Source: a virus. From it: a DNA stretch of 26,239 nucleotides. Of the stretch, positions 7,765 to 16,314 are shown one piece after another. A model generated the notes under the pieces. That model saw nothing but the letters and a program-made list of their open reading frames with translations. It did not search any database and was not told where the DNA came from. The DNA lies in IMG/VR virus record IMGVR_UViG_3300021961_000547, positions 1 through 26,239 of that record; one strand, 5' to 3'. Position numbers and translations under genes: made by a program. The first letter of the stretch is position 1; every line of letters starts with the position of its first letter.

Positions 7765-10436
7765 AGTGGCGTTTGCTTGCGACAACTGCTCTGACTGCTG
7801 GTTTGTTAGTTGCCTCCGCTCCAGAGGGTGCTTCCGCTGATCCTGTAACGGTAACGGTTCTAGCAACAGCATTAGCATCTGGCGCTGGTGCTGGCATCGC
7901 TGCTGGTACATTTACCGCATTTTTCACGGCATTTGCTGTTTCGGCTGCAATGGGTTTTGTCTCAGTAGCTCTAACCCCTAAGCCAAAGAAGCCGCGAGTA
8001 ACAGAAGGCGGATTCGTCCAAAACAATGTCGGTTCTGCTTTAGATCACGCTATTGTTTATGGCGAAACAAAAGTTGGTGGCGTGGTTTTCTATGCAGCTA
8101 CAAGCAACGATGAAACCATATTGCATCGAATGATTGCTGTCGCTGGACATGAGATCGATAGTTATGTCAGCTTTTATCTGAACGATGAAGAAATCACCAT
8201 TGGCGATGATGGTGTTTGCACTGCGCCAGCAAGGTTTGCAGATAAGGTTTACATCGAAACTAGGCTTGGAACTGACGATCAAGAAGCGGTTGATTTGTTT
8301 GCGTTTTATAGGACTGTTAATGGGACAGAAGAGCCAGTCGATGTGGTTTTAGACGAAGATGCCGATAACTGGACCGACCAGCATCGAGCGCGTGGTGTTG
8401 CTTATATTTACTCGGCGCTAAAGTTCGATCAAGCAGCGTTCCCTAATGGCGTTCCAACGCTAACTGCTGTCGTTAAGGGGAAGAAGGTTTACGATCCTCG
8501 CACTGCAACAACGGCTTGGAGCGACAATTCTGCTCTTTGCATCCGTGATTATCTTACTTCTGATTATGGTCTCTCATGCGATAGCTCTGAGATTGATGAT
8601 GTTTCTTTTGCTGATGCAGCTAACGATTGCGATGAAAATATTGGTTTAAGTGGTGGTGGTACGGAAAAGCGCTACACGGCAAGTGGTACTTTCACGACCG
8701 CATCAAACCCATCAGATGCTATCACTCAAATGCTAACCTCGATGGCTGGAATTATCTGGTATTCCCAAGGTCGATTCGGTGTTCGGGCTGGAACGTGGGA
8801 CGCACCAACTTTATCATTTAATGAGGATGATCTGATTGGACCGATTGAAGTCGTGACTAGGATGTCGCGTAGGGATCAGATCAACGAGGTTCATGGCATA
8901 TTTCGAGGTGCTGAATCCAATTATCAGCAAACTGACTATCCACCAATCAAATCAAGTGTCTTTTTAGCTGATGATAACAATCAAAAATCAGTCCTCGATC
9001 TAGCTCTTCCATTTACCAGCACATCAAGCCGAGCCCAACGCATTGCTAAAATTGCCCTCTATCGTCAACGTGAACAGCTTCGCGTCAACGTCACGATGGG
9101 CTTGTCAGGGTTTAAGGCAAAGATTGGTGACATTATCCAGCTAACAAACACTCGCATGGGTTGGACGAATAAAACGTTCGAAGTCACTGATTGGAGCTTT
9201 GCACTTGGCGACGATATGGGTTTTGAGACCAATCTAGCTCTAAGTGAAATCTCAGAAGGCGTGTTTGAGTGGGACGCTGAAGAGCAAGCATTTCTTCAAA
9301 ATAATACAGTCTTACCATCACCATATAATGTTGCATCGGTTGGATTAACCATATCAAACGAGCTTCGCAAAACCAGACAGTCGGTCGTTGGTATTCTGCT
9401 TGCCAACATTACCTCCAGCACTCCAACGCGCGTGGCATCGGTTGAGTTGCAATTTAAGTTATCAAGCGAAGATGATACTTCTTGGAGAACATCATCAACA
9501 GGAGCATTGGGACGACTTGAAATCGTCAACCTTATCGATGGCGAAGAATATGACTTTAGAGCTAGGGCTATTTCGCCGCTTGGTCTCTATGGTGATTACA
9601 CGACTGTCACTAATCAAACATTCACGCCATTTGCTGCACCGCCAGAGGATGTCACTAATTTCCAATATTCATTCTCTCGCGGTAATTTAATTATATCATG
9701 GACACCTGTTCCTGATCTTGATGCGTCTCACTATGAAATCAGACATTCAACTGCAACCACTGGAGCAACTTTTGATGCTTCTGGCGTCATAGCAACGAGT
9801 ATTGCTCATCCGACATCCACTTTCGTTTACACAGCTCGCGCTGGAACCTATTATATCGCAGCGGTGGATCGAAGCGGTAACAGATGCGTAAACCATGCTC
9901 ACTTTGTCATTCTTGGTTCTGATCTGCCTACGCTAGGATTTTCATTTGCACAAACAGAAGATCCAACATTCGCTGGCACTAAGACAAATATGCAGGTCGT
10001 TTCCAGTGAATTGCTGATGACTAGCTACGCATCTTCTGGATCGACTGGAACTTATGAGTTCTCCAATTACATCGATCTTGGTGCAGAAGAAACCGCTCGC
10101 GTCGATATGGTGTTTACAGAAACCAGGCATCATGCAAATGCAACAGCGGGTGAAGTAAATTGGGACGATATTTCTTCGTCATTTACCTGGGATAACTGGA
10201 TCGGCAACTTTGATGATTGGACTGATGAAAACGTCGCGTGGAATGATTATGATTATACGTTCTATGTTAGAACCACTCCCGATGCACCAGGCGGATCACC
10301 AACATGGTCGAGTTGGTCGATTGTTTCGGGTGGCGACTTAACAGGACGAGGCTTTCAGTTTAAGTTAGAAGTGTCTAATAGTGCTAATAACGTCAGCCCA
10401 GCTTTCTCAGAAATTGAAGCACAAGTGAGCTACTAA
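7761..10436 (+). CDS. Large tail hub / host specificity protein, J-like, with signal-like N-terminus
   Basis: This 891-residue protein overlaps the peptidase gene by four bases. Residues 1-26 look like a classic Sec signal peptide: MKWR, a hydrophobic core, then ASA before DP. A second hydrophobic stretch rich in Ala and Gly ends with TPKPKKPRV, common in J-like hub proteins. Domains after this fit the hub family (AIVYGETKVGGVVFYAA; then strand-rich receptor hub), with fibronectin type III-like sequence at about 520-720 and a tryptophan-rich region near 800-850. The protein should form the tail tip trimer. A cleavable-looking leader on a virion protein is odd; it may instead act as a membrane-active segment at ejection. 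Confidence 0.75.
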   Translation: MKWRLLATTALTAGLLVASAPEGASADPVTVTVLATALASGAGAGIAAGTFTAFFTAFAVSAAMGFVSVALTPKPKKPRVTEGGFVQNNVGSALDHAIVYGETKVGGVVFYAATSNDETILHRMIAVAGHEIDSYVSFYLNDEEITIGDDGVCTAPARFADKVYIETRLGTDDQEAVDLFAFYRTVNGTEEPVDVVLDEDADNWTDQHRARGVAYIYSALKFDQAAFPNGVPTLTAVVKGKKVYDPRTATTAWSDNSALCIRDYLTSDYGLSCDSSEIDDVSFADAANDCDENIGLSGGGTEKRYTASGTFTTASNPSDAITQMLTSMAGIIWYSQGRFGVRAGTWDAPTLSFNEDDLIGPIEVVTRMSRRDQINEVHGIFRGAESNYQQTDYPPIKSSVFLADDNNQKSVLDLALPFTSTSSRAQRIAKIALYRQREQLRVNVTMGLSGFKAKIGDIIQLTNTRMGWTNKTFEVTDWSFALGDDMGFETNLALSEISEGVFEWDAEEQAFLQNNTVLPSPYNVASVGLTISNELRKTRQSVVGILLANITSSTPTRVASVELQFKLSSEDDTSWRTSSTGALGRLEIVNLIDGEEYDFRARAISPLGLYGDYTTVTNQTFTPFAAPPEDVTNFQYSFSRGNLIISWTPVPDLDASHYEIRHSTATTGATFDASGVIATSIAHPTSTFVYTARAGTYYIAAVDRSGNRCVNHAHFVILGSDLPTLGFSFAQTEDPTFAGTKTNMQVVSSELLMTSYASSGSTGTYEFSNYIDLGAEETARVDMVFTETRHHANATAGEVNWDDISSSFTWDNWIGNFDDWTDENVAWNDYDYTFYVRTTPDAPGGSPTWSSWSIVSGGDLTGRGFQFKLEVSNSANNVSPAFSEIEAQVSY

Positions 10437-10437
10437 A

Positions 10438-11028
10438 ATGAGCCAAAACGACTTTGTAATCGCTAATCAGACAGCCTCATCGGCTAGAGCAGACATCAAC
10501 TCTGCACTCCAAGCGCTTGCCAGTAATTCATTGGGATCGAGCGCACCATCGACGACATATGCGGGTCAATTCTGGTTTGACTCAGCAAACGACAAGCTGA
10601 AAATCAGAAATGAAGGTAATTCAGCATGGTTGGATTTTGCTGATGTTGGAAGTTCAGTAACTCCCGCACCTGGTTATGCATCACAAGCTGAAGCACAAGC
10701 TGGAACCAATAATACCAAACTGATGACGCCACTGAGAACTGTTCAAGGTGCTTTCCCAGCTTATTCAAATTCGGCTAATGGCTATACAAAGCTCGCTAGT
10801 GGTCTAATTATCCAATGGGGGTACATACCTCAAAACGGTGGCAGTAGTGTAACTTTTCCAATATCTTTCTCGTCTGCTTGTTACAATGTACACGTCCAAC
10901 CTCATCGCCCAACTGGTAATGATTACGATCAAATTTCGGTAGAAGGACCAACTATCTCAACAAGTGGTTTTTCGTTTAATTGGTCTAATGATACGACTGG
11001 CATTCACTGGTTCGCATTGGGGGTCTAA
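10438..11028 (+). CDS. Tail fibre protein, 196 aa
   Basis: This 196-residue protein begins MSQNDFVIANQTASSARADI. It has a middle segment STTYAGQFWFDSANDKLKIR, then AEAQAGTNNTKLMTPLRTV, a linker motif common just before receptor-binding tips of phage fibres. The C-terminal part, with YTKLASGLIIQWGYI and VTFPISFSSACYNV, resembles gp53-like fibre tips. It starts two bases after the J-like gene. Its likely role is a short trimeric fibre contacting the host surface. Confidence 0.65.
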   Translation: MSQNDFVIANQTASSARADINSALQALASNSLGSSAPSTTYAGQFWFDSANDKLKIRNEGNSAWLDFADVGSSVTPAPGYASQAEAQAGTNNTKLMTPLRTVQGAFPAYSNSANGYTKLASGLIIQWGYIPQNGGSSVTFPISFSSACYNVHVQPHRPTGNDYDQISVEGPTISTSGFSFNWSNDTTGIHWFALGV

Positions 11029-11031
11029 AAT

Positions 11032-13239
11032 ATGGCTGACACAAAAATCTCAGATCTTACGGCTCTCACTGGTGCTAATGTCGCTGATGATGATGAGTTT
11101 GTTATCGTTGATACGTCAGCCGCGCAAAGTAAGAGGATAACTAAAACTGAACTGGCTGTTGCGCTTGGTACTAATGACACGCTTGCAGATGTTTTAGGCA
11201 AAGGCAATACGACTGGTGGTACGGATATATCGGTATCGTCTGGCGATGACATTACCTTTGCAGATAACTCTAAAGCCATCTTCGGCACTGGGTCTGATCT
11301 ACAGATTTACCATAATGCTAGTAATTCTTACATTGAAGATACAGGCACTGGTAATTTAAATTTAAGAACAAACGGAACAAGTGTTAGAATTGATAGTACA
11401 GGTTCAGCACAGTTAGCGGCAACATTTGTTCCTACTGGAGCGCAAACTTTCTATTATAACAATAGCCAGAAACTTGCCACAACCACCAGCGGCATCGACG
11501 TCACCGGCACTGTCACGGCTGATGGGCTGACTGTGGACACTAACACGCTGTACGTGGATAGCGCGAATAATCGGGTTGGGATTGGCACAGTATCGCCCGG
11601 CTCTAATCTGCATGTTTCCTCGTCTGGAGATACTATTGCTCGGGTTACATCTGGTGACGGATTTGGTGCATTTCTTGATTTGGGGGATGCTTCTGATCCT
11701 GATGGTGGCCGCATTGTGTATGACAGTGGCAGTAACCTAACTTTCAACACCGCTAGCACAGAACGCCTCCGCATCGACAGCAGTGGGGGCGTCCATGTAG
11801 GTGGCACTTCTGAAGCTGGGACTTCTCAAGTATCCCTAAACCCATCGGGGTATATCAAAGCACGCAAGAATGACGTGTCTGGCATATTTGATCGTATTAC
11901 TAGTGATGGCGACATCGTTCAGTTCCGCAAAGACGGCACAACGGTGGGGATTATTGGGGGCCACACTTCAAGTGTTGTTGGCCTTTCCGTTCGTGGTAAT
12001 GCATCCTATGGCGGCATCGGTTTACCTAATGATAGAAACACACTTTGGCCTGTTGGTGCTACTGGAAATCCTGCTGATAACTTTATGGATATGGGTAGTA
12101 GTTCAGTTCGTTGGAAAGACCTCTACCTCTCCGGCACAATCCAGATCGAAAAAGGCACTGGAAATGTTGGTGTAGGGCGTGATGCATTGTATGCTAACAC
12201 AACCGGAACCAATCTATCTGCCTTTGGGCTGGGTGCTGCAAAATTAAATACAACAGGTAGCAACAACACTGCCATCGGCCATCTTGCGCTACTCAACAAC
12301 ACCACAGCAAGTAACAATACTGCCGTTGGTTATCAGGCTGGGTATAGTAATACTACTGGCGCTAATTCAGTGTACATAGGTTATCAGGCTGGTGATCTTG
12401 TTACGACAGGTAATAGTAACACTGTTGTGGGATCAGTAGCTGGAACAAACAATAATTTTGGAGAATGTACCTTTTTAGGTCAGGTATCTGGCTTTAGTAA
12501 CGCTGGAAACAAAAATACGTTTATTGGTCAGCAAGCAGGTTATTATGTAACAACGGGCGCAAGCAACACCATTCTTGGACGTTTCAACGGCAATTCTGGC
12601 GGCCTCGACATCCGCACCAGCAGCAACAACATCGTGCTGTCTGATGGGGATGGGAATCCAAGAGTTCATGTTGATGCTTCTGGTAGAGCATACATAGGTC
12701 CAGAAAACACTGGGAACGCTCGATTTAATGTTCATAGTGAGGGCGGCTCACTGTGGTCTGGAACGTTTTATCAACTATCAAACTCAGATATTACTAACTT
12801 AAATTGTCGGCACGAATACGCTAGATCAGGACAAAATGCTACACAGATAAATTTCCAAGACTATCAAGGCATTGATCGCGGTAGCATTAAGACAAACAAT
12901 TCCTCAACTTCATATAATACTTCGTCAGACTATCGTCTAAAAGAAAACGTAGTTGAGATAACCGGAGCGACTGATCGCTTAAAACAACTTAAACCATCAC
13001 GTTTTAATTTTATAAACGATCCAGACAGAACCGTTGATGGTTTCTTGGCTCACGAAGTTTCGGATATTGTACCAGAAGCAATCAGTGGCGAAAAAGATGC
13101 TGTTGATGCAGACAACAATCCAAAATACCAGCAAATTGACCAAAGCAAACTTGTGCCACTGTTGACCGCAGCGTTACAAGAAGCGCTCACAAAAATAGAA
13201 AGCCTTGAAGCTCGTATAGCTCAACTGGAGACAAACTAA
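11032..13239 (+). CDS. Long tail fibre with YadA-like repeats and C-terminal S74 auto-cleaving chaperone
   Basis: The protein is 735 residues. The N-terminal 60 resemble marine-phage fibre anchors (ADTKISDLTALTGANVADDD). Several blocks of shaft sequence follow, such as NNRVGIGTVSPGSNLHVSS. Residues about 380-520 carry degenerate repeats of roughly 23 residues with SNNTAVGYQAG-like units, as in heads of trimeric adhesins. The C-terminus has SDYRLKENV followed by FLAHEVSDIVPEAISG, the mark of S74 intramolecular chaperones. Ser632 and Lys637 are the likely catalytic dyad, so cleavage before Ser632 would release about 104 residues after the trimer folds. This is probably the main host-range determinant. 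Confidence 0.8.
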   Translation: MADTKISDLTALTGANVADDDEFVIVDTSAAQSKRITKTELAVALGTNDTLADVLGKGNTTGGTDISVSSGDDITFADNSKAIFGTGSDLQIYHNASNSYIEDTGTGNLNLRTNGTSVRIDSTGSAQLAATFVPTGAQTFYYNNSQKLATTTSGIDVTGTVTADGLTVDTNTLYVDSANNRVGIGTVSPGSNLHVSSSGDTIARVTSGDGFGAFLDLGDASDPDGGRIVYDSGSNLTFNTASTERLRIDSSGGVHVGGTSEAGTSQVSLNPSGYIKARKNDVSGIFDRITSDGDIVQFRKDGTTVGIIGGHTSSVVGLSVRGNASYGGIGLPNDRNTLWPVGATGNPADNFMDMGSSSVRWKDLYLSGTIQIEKGTGNVGVGRDALYANTTGTNLSAFGLGAAKLNTTGSNNTAIGHLALLNNTTASNNTAVGYQAGYSNTTGANSVYIGYQAGDLVTTGNSNTVVGSVAGTNNNFGECTFLGQVSGFSNAGNKNTFIGQQAGYYVTTGASNTILGRFNGNSGGLDIRTSSNNIVLSDGDGNPRVHVDASGRAYIGPENTGNARFNVHSEGGSLWSGTFYQLSNSDITNLNCRHEYARSGQNATQINFQDYQGIDRGSIKTNNSSTSYNTSSDYRLKENVVEITGATDRLKQLKPSRFNFINDPDRTVDGFLAHEVSDIVPEAISGEKDAVDADNNPKYQQIDQSKLVPLLTAALQEALTKIESLEARIAQLETN

Positions 13240-13460
13240 TGGACGAAATAACCGCAGAACAAATTGCTCAACACTACACCGCAATGGGTCACTCCGTTGA
13301 TCTTTTAAACGCTGGTCAACCCGCAGACATGGACGATGCAGAATGGGCGGATTGCGTGCAGCGCAACGTCGATCATCTCAAGATCATGGTTGCTAAAGAC
13401 TTCTGGACTACAGAAGATATGTCTGCTGCAAATGCGGCTATAGCTGCTAACGAAGTTTAA
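13239..13460 (+). CDS. Small protein after tail fibre, 73 aa, function unknown
   Basis: ATG overlaps the fibre stop (TAATG), so it is translationally coupled. The 73-residue acidic protein, beginning MDEITAEQIAQHYTAMG, is predicted to be helical, with no membrane segment. Its place directly behind a fibre gene suggests a fibre assembly factor or accessory protein. I know of no diagnostic motif in it. Confidence 0.55.
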   Translation: MDEITAEQIAQHYTAMGHSVDLLNAGQPADMDDAEWADCVQRNVDHLKIMVAKDFWTTEDMSAANAAIAANEV

Positions 13461-13478
13461 TCAAAGAGGATCAATCTA

Positions 13479-13793
13479 ATGTCAGTAACTTGGTCAGTTG
13501 TTCAAATGGAATATGCACTCGCACAGGACGATAAAACAAATGTCGTCAATAACGTACATTGGCAGTGCATCGTTGCGGAGAATGAGCATTTTGCTCGTGC
13601 TTATGGAACCATCGGTATATCAACCGAGGATCTTAGCAATTTCACAGAGTTTGCTGATTTAACCGAAGCTCAGGTTGTTGAGTGGGTTAAGGCAGCACTT
13701 GGCGATGAACAAGTCGCAAACATTGAAGCAGCGCTTGCAGCTAATGTTGCGGAAATCATCAACCCAACTCGCGGTCAAGGACTTCCTTGGTAA
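13479..13793 (+). CDS. Small DUF7936-like protein, 104 aa
   Basis: ATG 13479 follows AAAGAGGATC. This 104-residue protein begins MSVTWSVVQMEYALAQ and contains NVVNNVHWQCIVAENEHFARAYGTIGI, a pattern I associate with a small phage family found behind tail fibre genes (DUF7936-like). It ends with RGQGLPW. Function is not known; a virion-associated or fibre-related role fits the context. Confidence 0.55.
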   Translation: MSVTWSVVQMEYALAQDDKTNVVNNVHWQCIVAENEHFARAYGTIGISTEDLSNFTEFADLTEAQVVEWVKAALGDEQVANIEAALAANVAEIINPTRGQGLPW

Positions 13794-13810
13794 TGCCGCC
13801 GGGAGTACAT

Positions 13811-13885
13811 ATGTTCACGACAAGTGAGGTATGTATTCTTGCTGGTATTGTGCTATTGATCGTCTTGATTTTGAGGAAAAGCTGA
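13811..13885 (+). CDS. Tiny membrane peptide, 24 aa
   Basis: ATG at 13811 follows GGGAGTACAT. The 24-codon frame ends in a TGA that overlaps the next ATG (TGATG). The product is almost entirely one membrane segment (VCILAGIVLLIVLIL) with a short basic end (RKS). The ribosome binding site, hydrophobicity and coupled stop/start support a real gene in the lysis region. It could be a minimal holin partner or antiholin, but no family can be named. Confidence 0.5.
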   Translation: MFTTSEVCILAGIVLLIVLILRKS

Positions 13886-14055
13886 TGAACCAAGACGACA
13901 TTCGCATATTTGATTTGAGCGCCCTTGGTATCACCATCGGAACCGTGGCTGAGATATTGCCTAGTATCGCAGCCCTACTTTCAATCGTGTGGATGTCGAT
14001 CCGCATCTATCAAACCTTAAAAGAACTCCGCAATGGCAGCGGCAAAGATAAATGA
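13885..14055 (+). CDS. Small single-pass membrane protein, 56 aa
   Basis: I choose ATG 13885, preceded by GAGGAAAAGC and coupled to the peptide before it, over in-frame codons from 13831 that overlap that peptide. The 56-residue product MNQDDIRIFDLSALG has one membrane segment (about 12-40, with AEILPSIAALLSIVW) and a positively charged tail (KELRNGSGKDK). It overlaps the next gene by 23 bases. The layout fits a small phage lysis or envelope protein. Confidence 0.6.
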   Translation: MNQDDIRIFDLSALGITIGTVAEILPSIAALLSIVWMSIRIYQTLKELRNGSGKDK

Positions 14056-14476
14056 TGCCACTCAAGTAGCACTGCCAATTCGCAATCTGATTTCGCTGAT
14101 TGCGGCTGCTGCTTTAGCAACATGGGCATATTTCGGCATCGTCGAGCGTCTCAATAAGATCGAGACCAATCAGCATTTGATGCAAAACGATCTGAATATG
14201 AACACAGAATTTCGGATCAAATGGCCTCGCGGAGAAATGGGTAATCTCCCTGCTGACTCAGAGCAATTTATGTTGATTGAGCATCTCACGGGTGAGCTAG
14301 AAAAGCTAACGAAAGAGATAGAGAGTGGTCAGGCTCCATTCGACCAACAGCAAAAGCTAACGCTGGATTTTTACGAGAAGCGGATTGCTAACCTTGAGGC
14401 TCAAATGGAGAAGCTCAAGGACAGCCAAATGGAAATGTACCATAAAAACAACGGAGCGAAAGGAGATGGGCATTGA
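14033..14476 (+). CDS. Membrane-anchored coiled-coil protein, 147 aa
   Basis: ATG 14033 lies inside the end of the previous gene. The protein has an N-terminal membrane helix (NLISLIAAAALATWAYFGIV, about 18-37) and then a charged helical domain likely to form a coiled coil (about 40-140). This layout is that of an inner-membrane-anchored periplasmic rod, like an i-spanin, though similar proteins of unknown role are common in marine phage lysis regions. A strong AGGAG near its 3' end serves the next gene. Confidence 0.6.
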   Translation: MAAAKINDATQVALPIRNLISLIAAAALATWAYFGIVERLNKIETNQHLMQNDLNMNTEFRIKWPRGEMGNLPADSEQFMLIEHLTGELEKLTKEIESGQAPFDQQQKLTLDFYEKRIANLEAQMEKLKDSQMEMYHKNNGAKGDGH

Positions 14477-14709
14477 TAACTGCTATGTCGTTCGTCCTCT
14501 TGCTCTTCTCCGGTGGTGCATTAGAGGGCTTCAAACATCACGAAAACTTATCTGATTGTCTTGCTGTAAAACGTAAGATCAAACGCTATAATGGCATGGC
14601 GCATGGCTTTGAGGATCGCTGGGTCTGTCAGCGTATGAAGGTTGAAATGACACAAGGTCCAGACGGAACTTGGAATATTAGGCGGCTATTAGATGGAGTT
14701 AAGAAATGA
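14473..14709 (+). CDS. Small exported two-cysteine protein, 78 aa, TTG start
   Basis: TTG 14473 is placed well after AGGAG (14460-14464); the in-frame ATG at 14485 would be too far from it. The N-terminus MITAMSFVLLLFSGGA is hydrophobic and looks like an export signal or anchor. The rest is basic, with two cysteines (LSDCLAVK and WVCQRM) spaced as in small periplasmic proteins found in lysis regions of marine phages. A disulfide-stabilised periplasmic role is inferred. It overlaps both neighbours by four bases. Confidence 0.6.
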   Translation: MITAMSFVLLLFSGGALEGFKHHENLSDCLAVKRKIKRYNGMAHGFEDRWVCQRMKVEMTQGPDGTWNIRRLLDGVKK

Positions 14710-14930
14710 CTGATGCCATTGATAACGTCCCTGACAAACGTGCTTATCAAGTAAATAGAAGGCTTATGTGTTGGGCTGCTCTAGGAATGATGATGGCGGT
14801 TGTGATCTGCTTTCTCATTGATCCGCAGAAATATGGCGGCTCGGAGCTTGGACCGATTTTTTATGGCCTCAGTGGGCTTGTCGCTGTATATTTCGGTAGC
14901 ACTTCAATACAGCAGGCAGTTAAAAAATGA
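14706..14930 (+). CDS. Two-pass membrane protein, holin candidate, 74 aa
   Basis: This 74-residue protein has a short polar N-terminus and two membrane helices (about 20-40, with AALGMMMAVVICFLI, and about 48-68, with PIFYGLSGLVAVYFG), ending in AVKK. That size and topology match small class II holins. It overlaps the GTA-holin-like gene that follows, so it could be a holin, an antiholin or a partner. It sits in the lysis block ahead of the lysozyme. Confidence 0.6.
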   Translation: MTDAIDNVPDKRAYQVNRRLMCWAALGMMMAVVICFLIDPQKYGGSELGPIFYGLSGLVAVYFGSTSIQQAVKK

Positions 14931-15334
14931 TTGGTGGATTGGTAAGCAGTTTGGTCGGTCCCGTAACAGGGCTTCTCGATAAATTTATTGAGGATAAGGA
15001 TCAGAAAGCAAGGCTTGCTCATGAGATAGCTACACTTGCATCAAAACAGGCTCATGAAGCAAACATGGGTCAATTAGAAATCAACAAAGCAGAGGCGCAA
15101 CATAGATCAATATTTGTTGCTGGATGGCGACCGTTTTTGGGTTGGGGTCTTTCTTTTGCGATGATCTGGCATTTTGTTTTAGTGCCTATGGCGACTTTTG
15201 GGTTTGCTTATTCAGGCATTCCCGTTCCAGAACTACCTGTTTTTGATATGGATAGTTTGATGACTGTTTTGCTTGGAATGCTCGGACTTGGTGGTCTTCG
15301 TACATATGAAAAGGCGAAGGGATTAACTAAATAA
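14927..15334 (+). CDS. 3TM holin of the gene-transfer-agent type
   Basis: This 135-residue protein begins MIGGLVSSLVGPVTGLLDKFIEDKDQ, followed by a charged helix (ARLAHEIATLASKQAHEANMG) and ARSIF-like AQHRSIFVAGWRPFLGWGLSF, then two or three membrane segments and GLGGLRTYEKAKG. This is the pattern of the GTA_holin_3TM family, which opens the inner membrane for the endolysin. The WRPF motif and the C-terminal Tyr-Glu-Lys stretch are strong family marks. It is coupled to genes on either side. Confidence 0.8.
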   Translation: MIGGLVSSLVGPVTGLLDKFIEDKDQKARLAHEIATLASKQAHEANMGQLEINKAEAQHRSIFVAGWRPFLGWGLSFAMIWHFVLVPMATFGFAYSGIPVPELPVFDMDSLMTVLLGMLGLGGLRTYEKAKGLTK

Positions 15335-15477
15335 TGGCAAAAGCGAAAACAGTAGGTCAAACCTGGCGACCCATTCCCGTTGCTAAGAAGACCAGCATAG
15401 GATCATCTCCATTAACCAAATTGAATCCATCAAAGCGAGGCAAATTACGATCCAAATATCGAGGCCAGGGCAGATGA
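15334..15477 (+). CDS. Small basic protein, 47 aa
   Basis: ATG 15334 overlaps the holin stop (TAATG). The 47-codon frame ends in TGA overlapping the lysozyme start (ATGATGA). The product is very basic (MAKAKTVGQTWRPIPVAKK at the start, KYRGQGR at the end) and lacks a membrane segment. Small arginine/lysine-rich proteins of this kind occur in front of the lysozyme in other marine phages. Role unknown; nucleic acid or membrane-lipid binding is possible from charge alone. Confidence 0.6.
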   Translation: MAKAKTVGQTWRPIPVAKKTSIGSSPLTKLNPSKRGKLRSKYRGQGR

Positions 15478-15920
15478 TGGAGCGTTTAAGGCAACTCCTC
15501 GAACATGACGAGGGTTGTGTTTATGAGGTCTATAAGTGCAGCGAAAAAGCAATGACGCTGGGAATAGGGCATCGGATCGTCCCATTCGACAAAGAGTTTG
15601 GATGGCCTGTTGGAGCTCCGGTCAGTGAAGAGCGCGTAAATGAGCTATTCAACAAAGATGTGACGATTGCCATCAGTGACGCAAAGTGGCTGATTGATGA
15701 TTTCGATGATTTGCCAGAAGAGGCACAAATCACAGTTGCATCGCTTTGCTTTCAATTAGGTCGATCACGTTACTCTAAATTCGTCAAACATCTGGCTGCG
15801 ATAAAGGCTAGAAATTGGACCGCAGCAGCAAATCAATTGAGGGATAGCAAATTATACCAGCAAGCCACCAATCGCACTGAACGTCACGCAAAAAGACTTG
15901 AGGCTCTTGATAACTGCTAA
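15474..15920 (+). CDS. Endolysin, GH24 lysozyme (T4-like muramidase)
   Basis: The 148-residue protein aligns by eye with T4 lysozyme: LLEHDEGCVYEVYKCSEKAM then TLGIGH. Glu13 matches the catalytic acid, Thr28 the catalytic Thr, and Cys22 sits where T4 has Asp20. The family allows Asp or Cys there (E-8-D/C-5-T), so the enzyme is probably active. It cuts the glycan strands of peptidoglycan. There is no signal peptide, so it should depend on the holins directly upstream for export. Confidence 0.85.
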   Translation: MMERLRQLLEHDEGCVYEVYKCSEKAMTLGIGHRIVPFDKEFGWPVGAPVSEERVNELFNKDVTIAISDAKWLIDDFDDLPEEAQITVASLCFQLGRSRYSKFVKHLAAIKARNWTAAANQLRDSKLYQQATNRTERHAKRLEALDNC

Positions 15921-16314
15921 ACACATTGGGACCGCTGGTGAGCACCTGGCGTGTAGTGTCCTATTCGGATTTGGTTGGTCTCCAGCAATCATCGATGCAG
16001 AAGGCATGGATATTTTAGCAGTCAGAAATCAGGACGTTATCAGGCTTCAAGTTAAATCAACGCTAAAACCGCTCGATGAATGGTCGTATCAGTGGCAAGT
16101 CAGCAAGAGTAATCCCAAGCAACCTTTAACCATTAACGATTGCGATATTGTTGCTTGTGTCGCTCTCGATATGCGTAAAATCGTGTTTTTCTCTATCGAC
16201 ATCATCAGCAAACAAATCACACGACGCATGGCTCGATCTAAAATGATTGCTGACGACATCGAGCAAAGAACATGGGAAGAGGCGCTTTCGTCTACTAACC
16301 TTCAACAGCCTTAA
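15898..16314 (+). CDS. PD-(D/E)XK-type nuclease-like protein, 138 aa
   Basis: The frame starts at TTG 15898 or TTG 15907, both inside the end of the lysozyme gene; no ATG fits and I cannot settle the choice. The product has HIGTAGEHLACSVL (Glu15), GMDILAV (Asp38) and RLQVKST (Gln51, Lys53), the order of a PD-(D/E)XK nuclease fold, with Gln in place of the second acid as in some active members. It ends MIADDIEQRTWEEALSSTNL. A decayed second copy of its 3' part lies at 17182-17321. Resolvase, restriction-like or homing roles are all possible; the sequence does not decide. Confidence 0.6.
   Translation: MRLLITAKHIGTAGEHLACSVLFGFGWSPAIIDAEGMDILAVRNQDVIRLQVKSTLKPLDEWSYQWQVSKSNPKQPLTINDCDIVACVALDMRKIVFFSIDIISKQITRRMARSKMIADDIEQRTWEEALSSTNLQQP

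Noticed and set aside
9296-9529. Minus-strand frames inside the J-like gene (also 8040-8282 and 9942-10133)
   Set aside because: No ribosome binding sites or motifs, and the plus-strand gene is continuous.
11454-11807. 117-residue minus-strand frame inside the long fibre gene
   Set aside because: It mirrors the repetitive fibre sequence; low complexity and no start signal.
14473-15919. 13-base identical repeat TTGATAACTGCTA at 14473 and 15907
   Set aside because: A few 13-base matches are expected by chance in 26 kb, and both copies lie in coding sequence.
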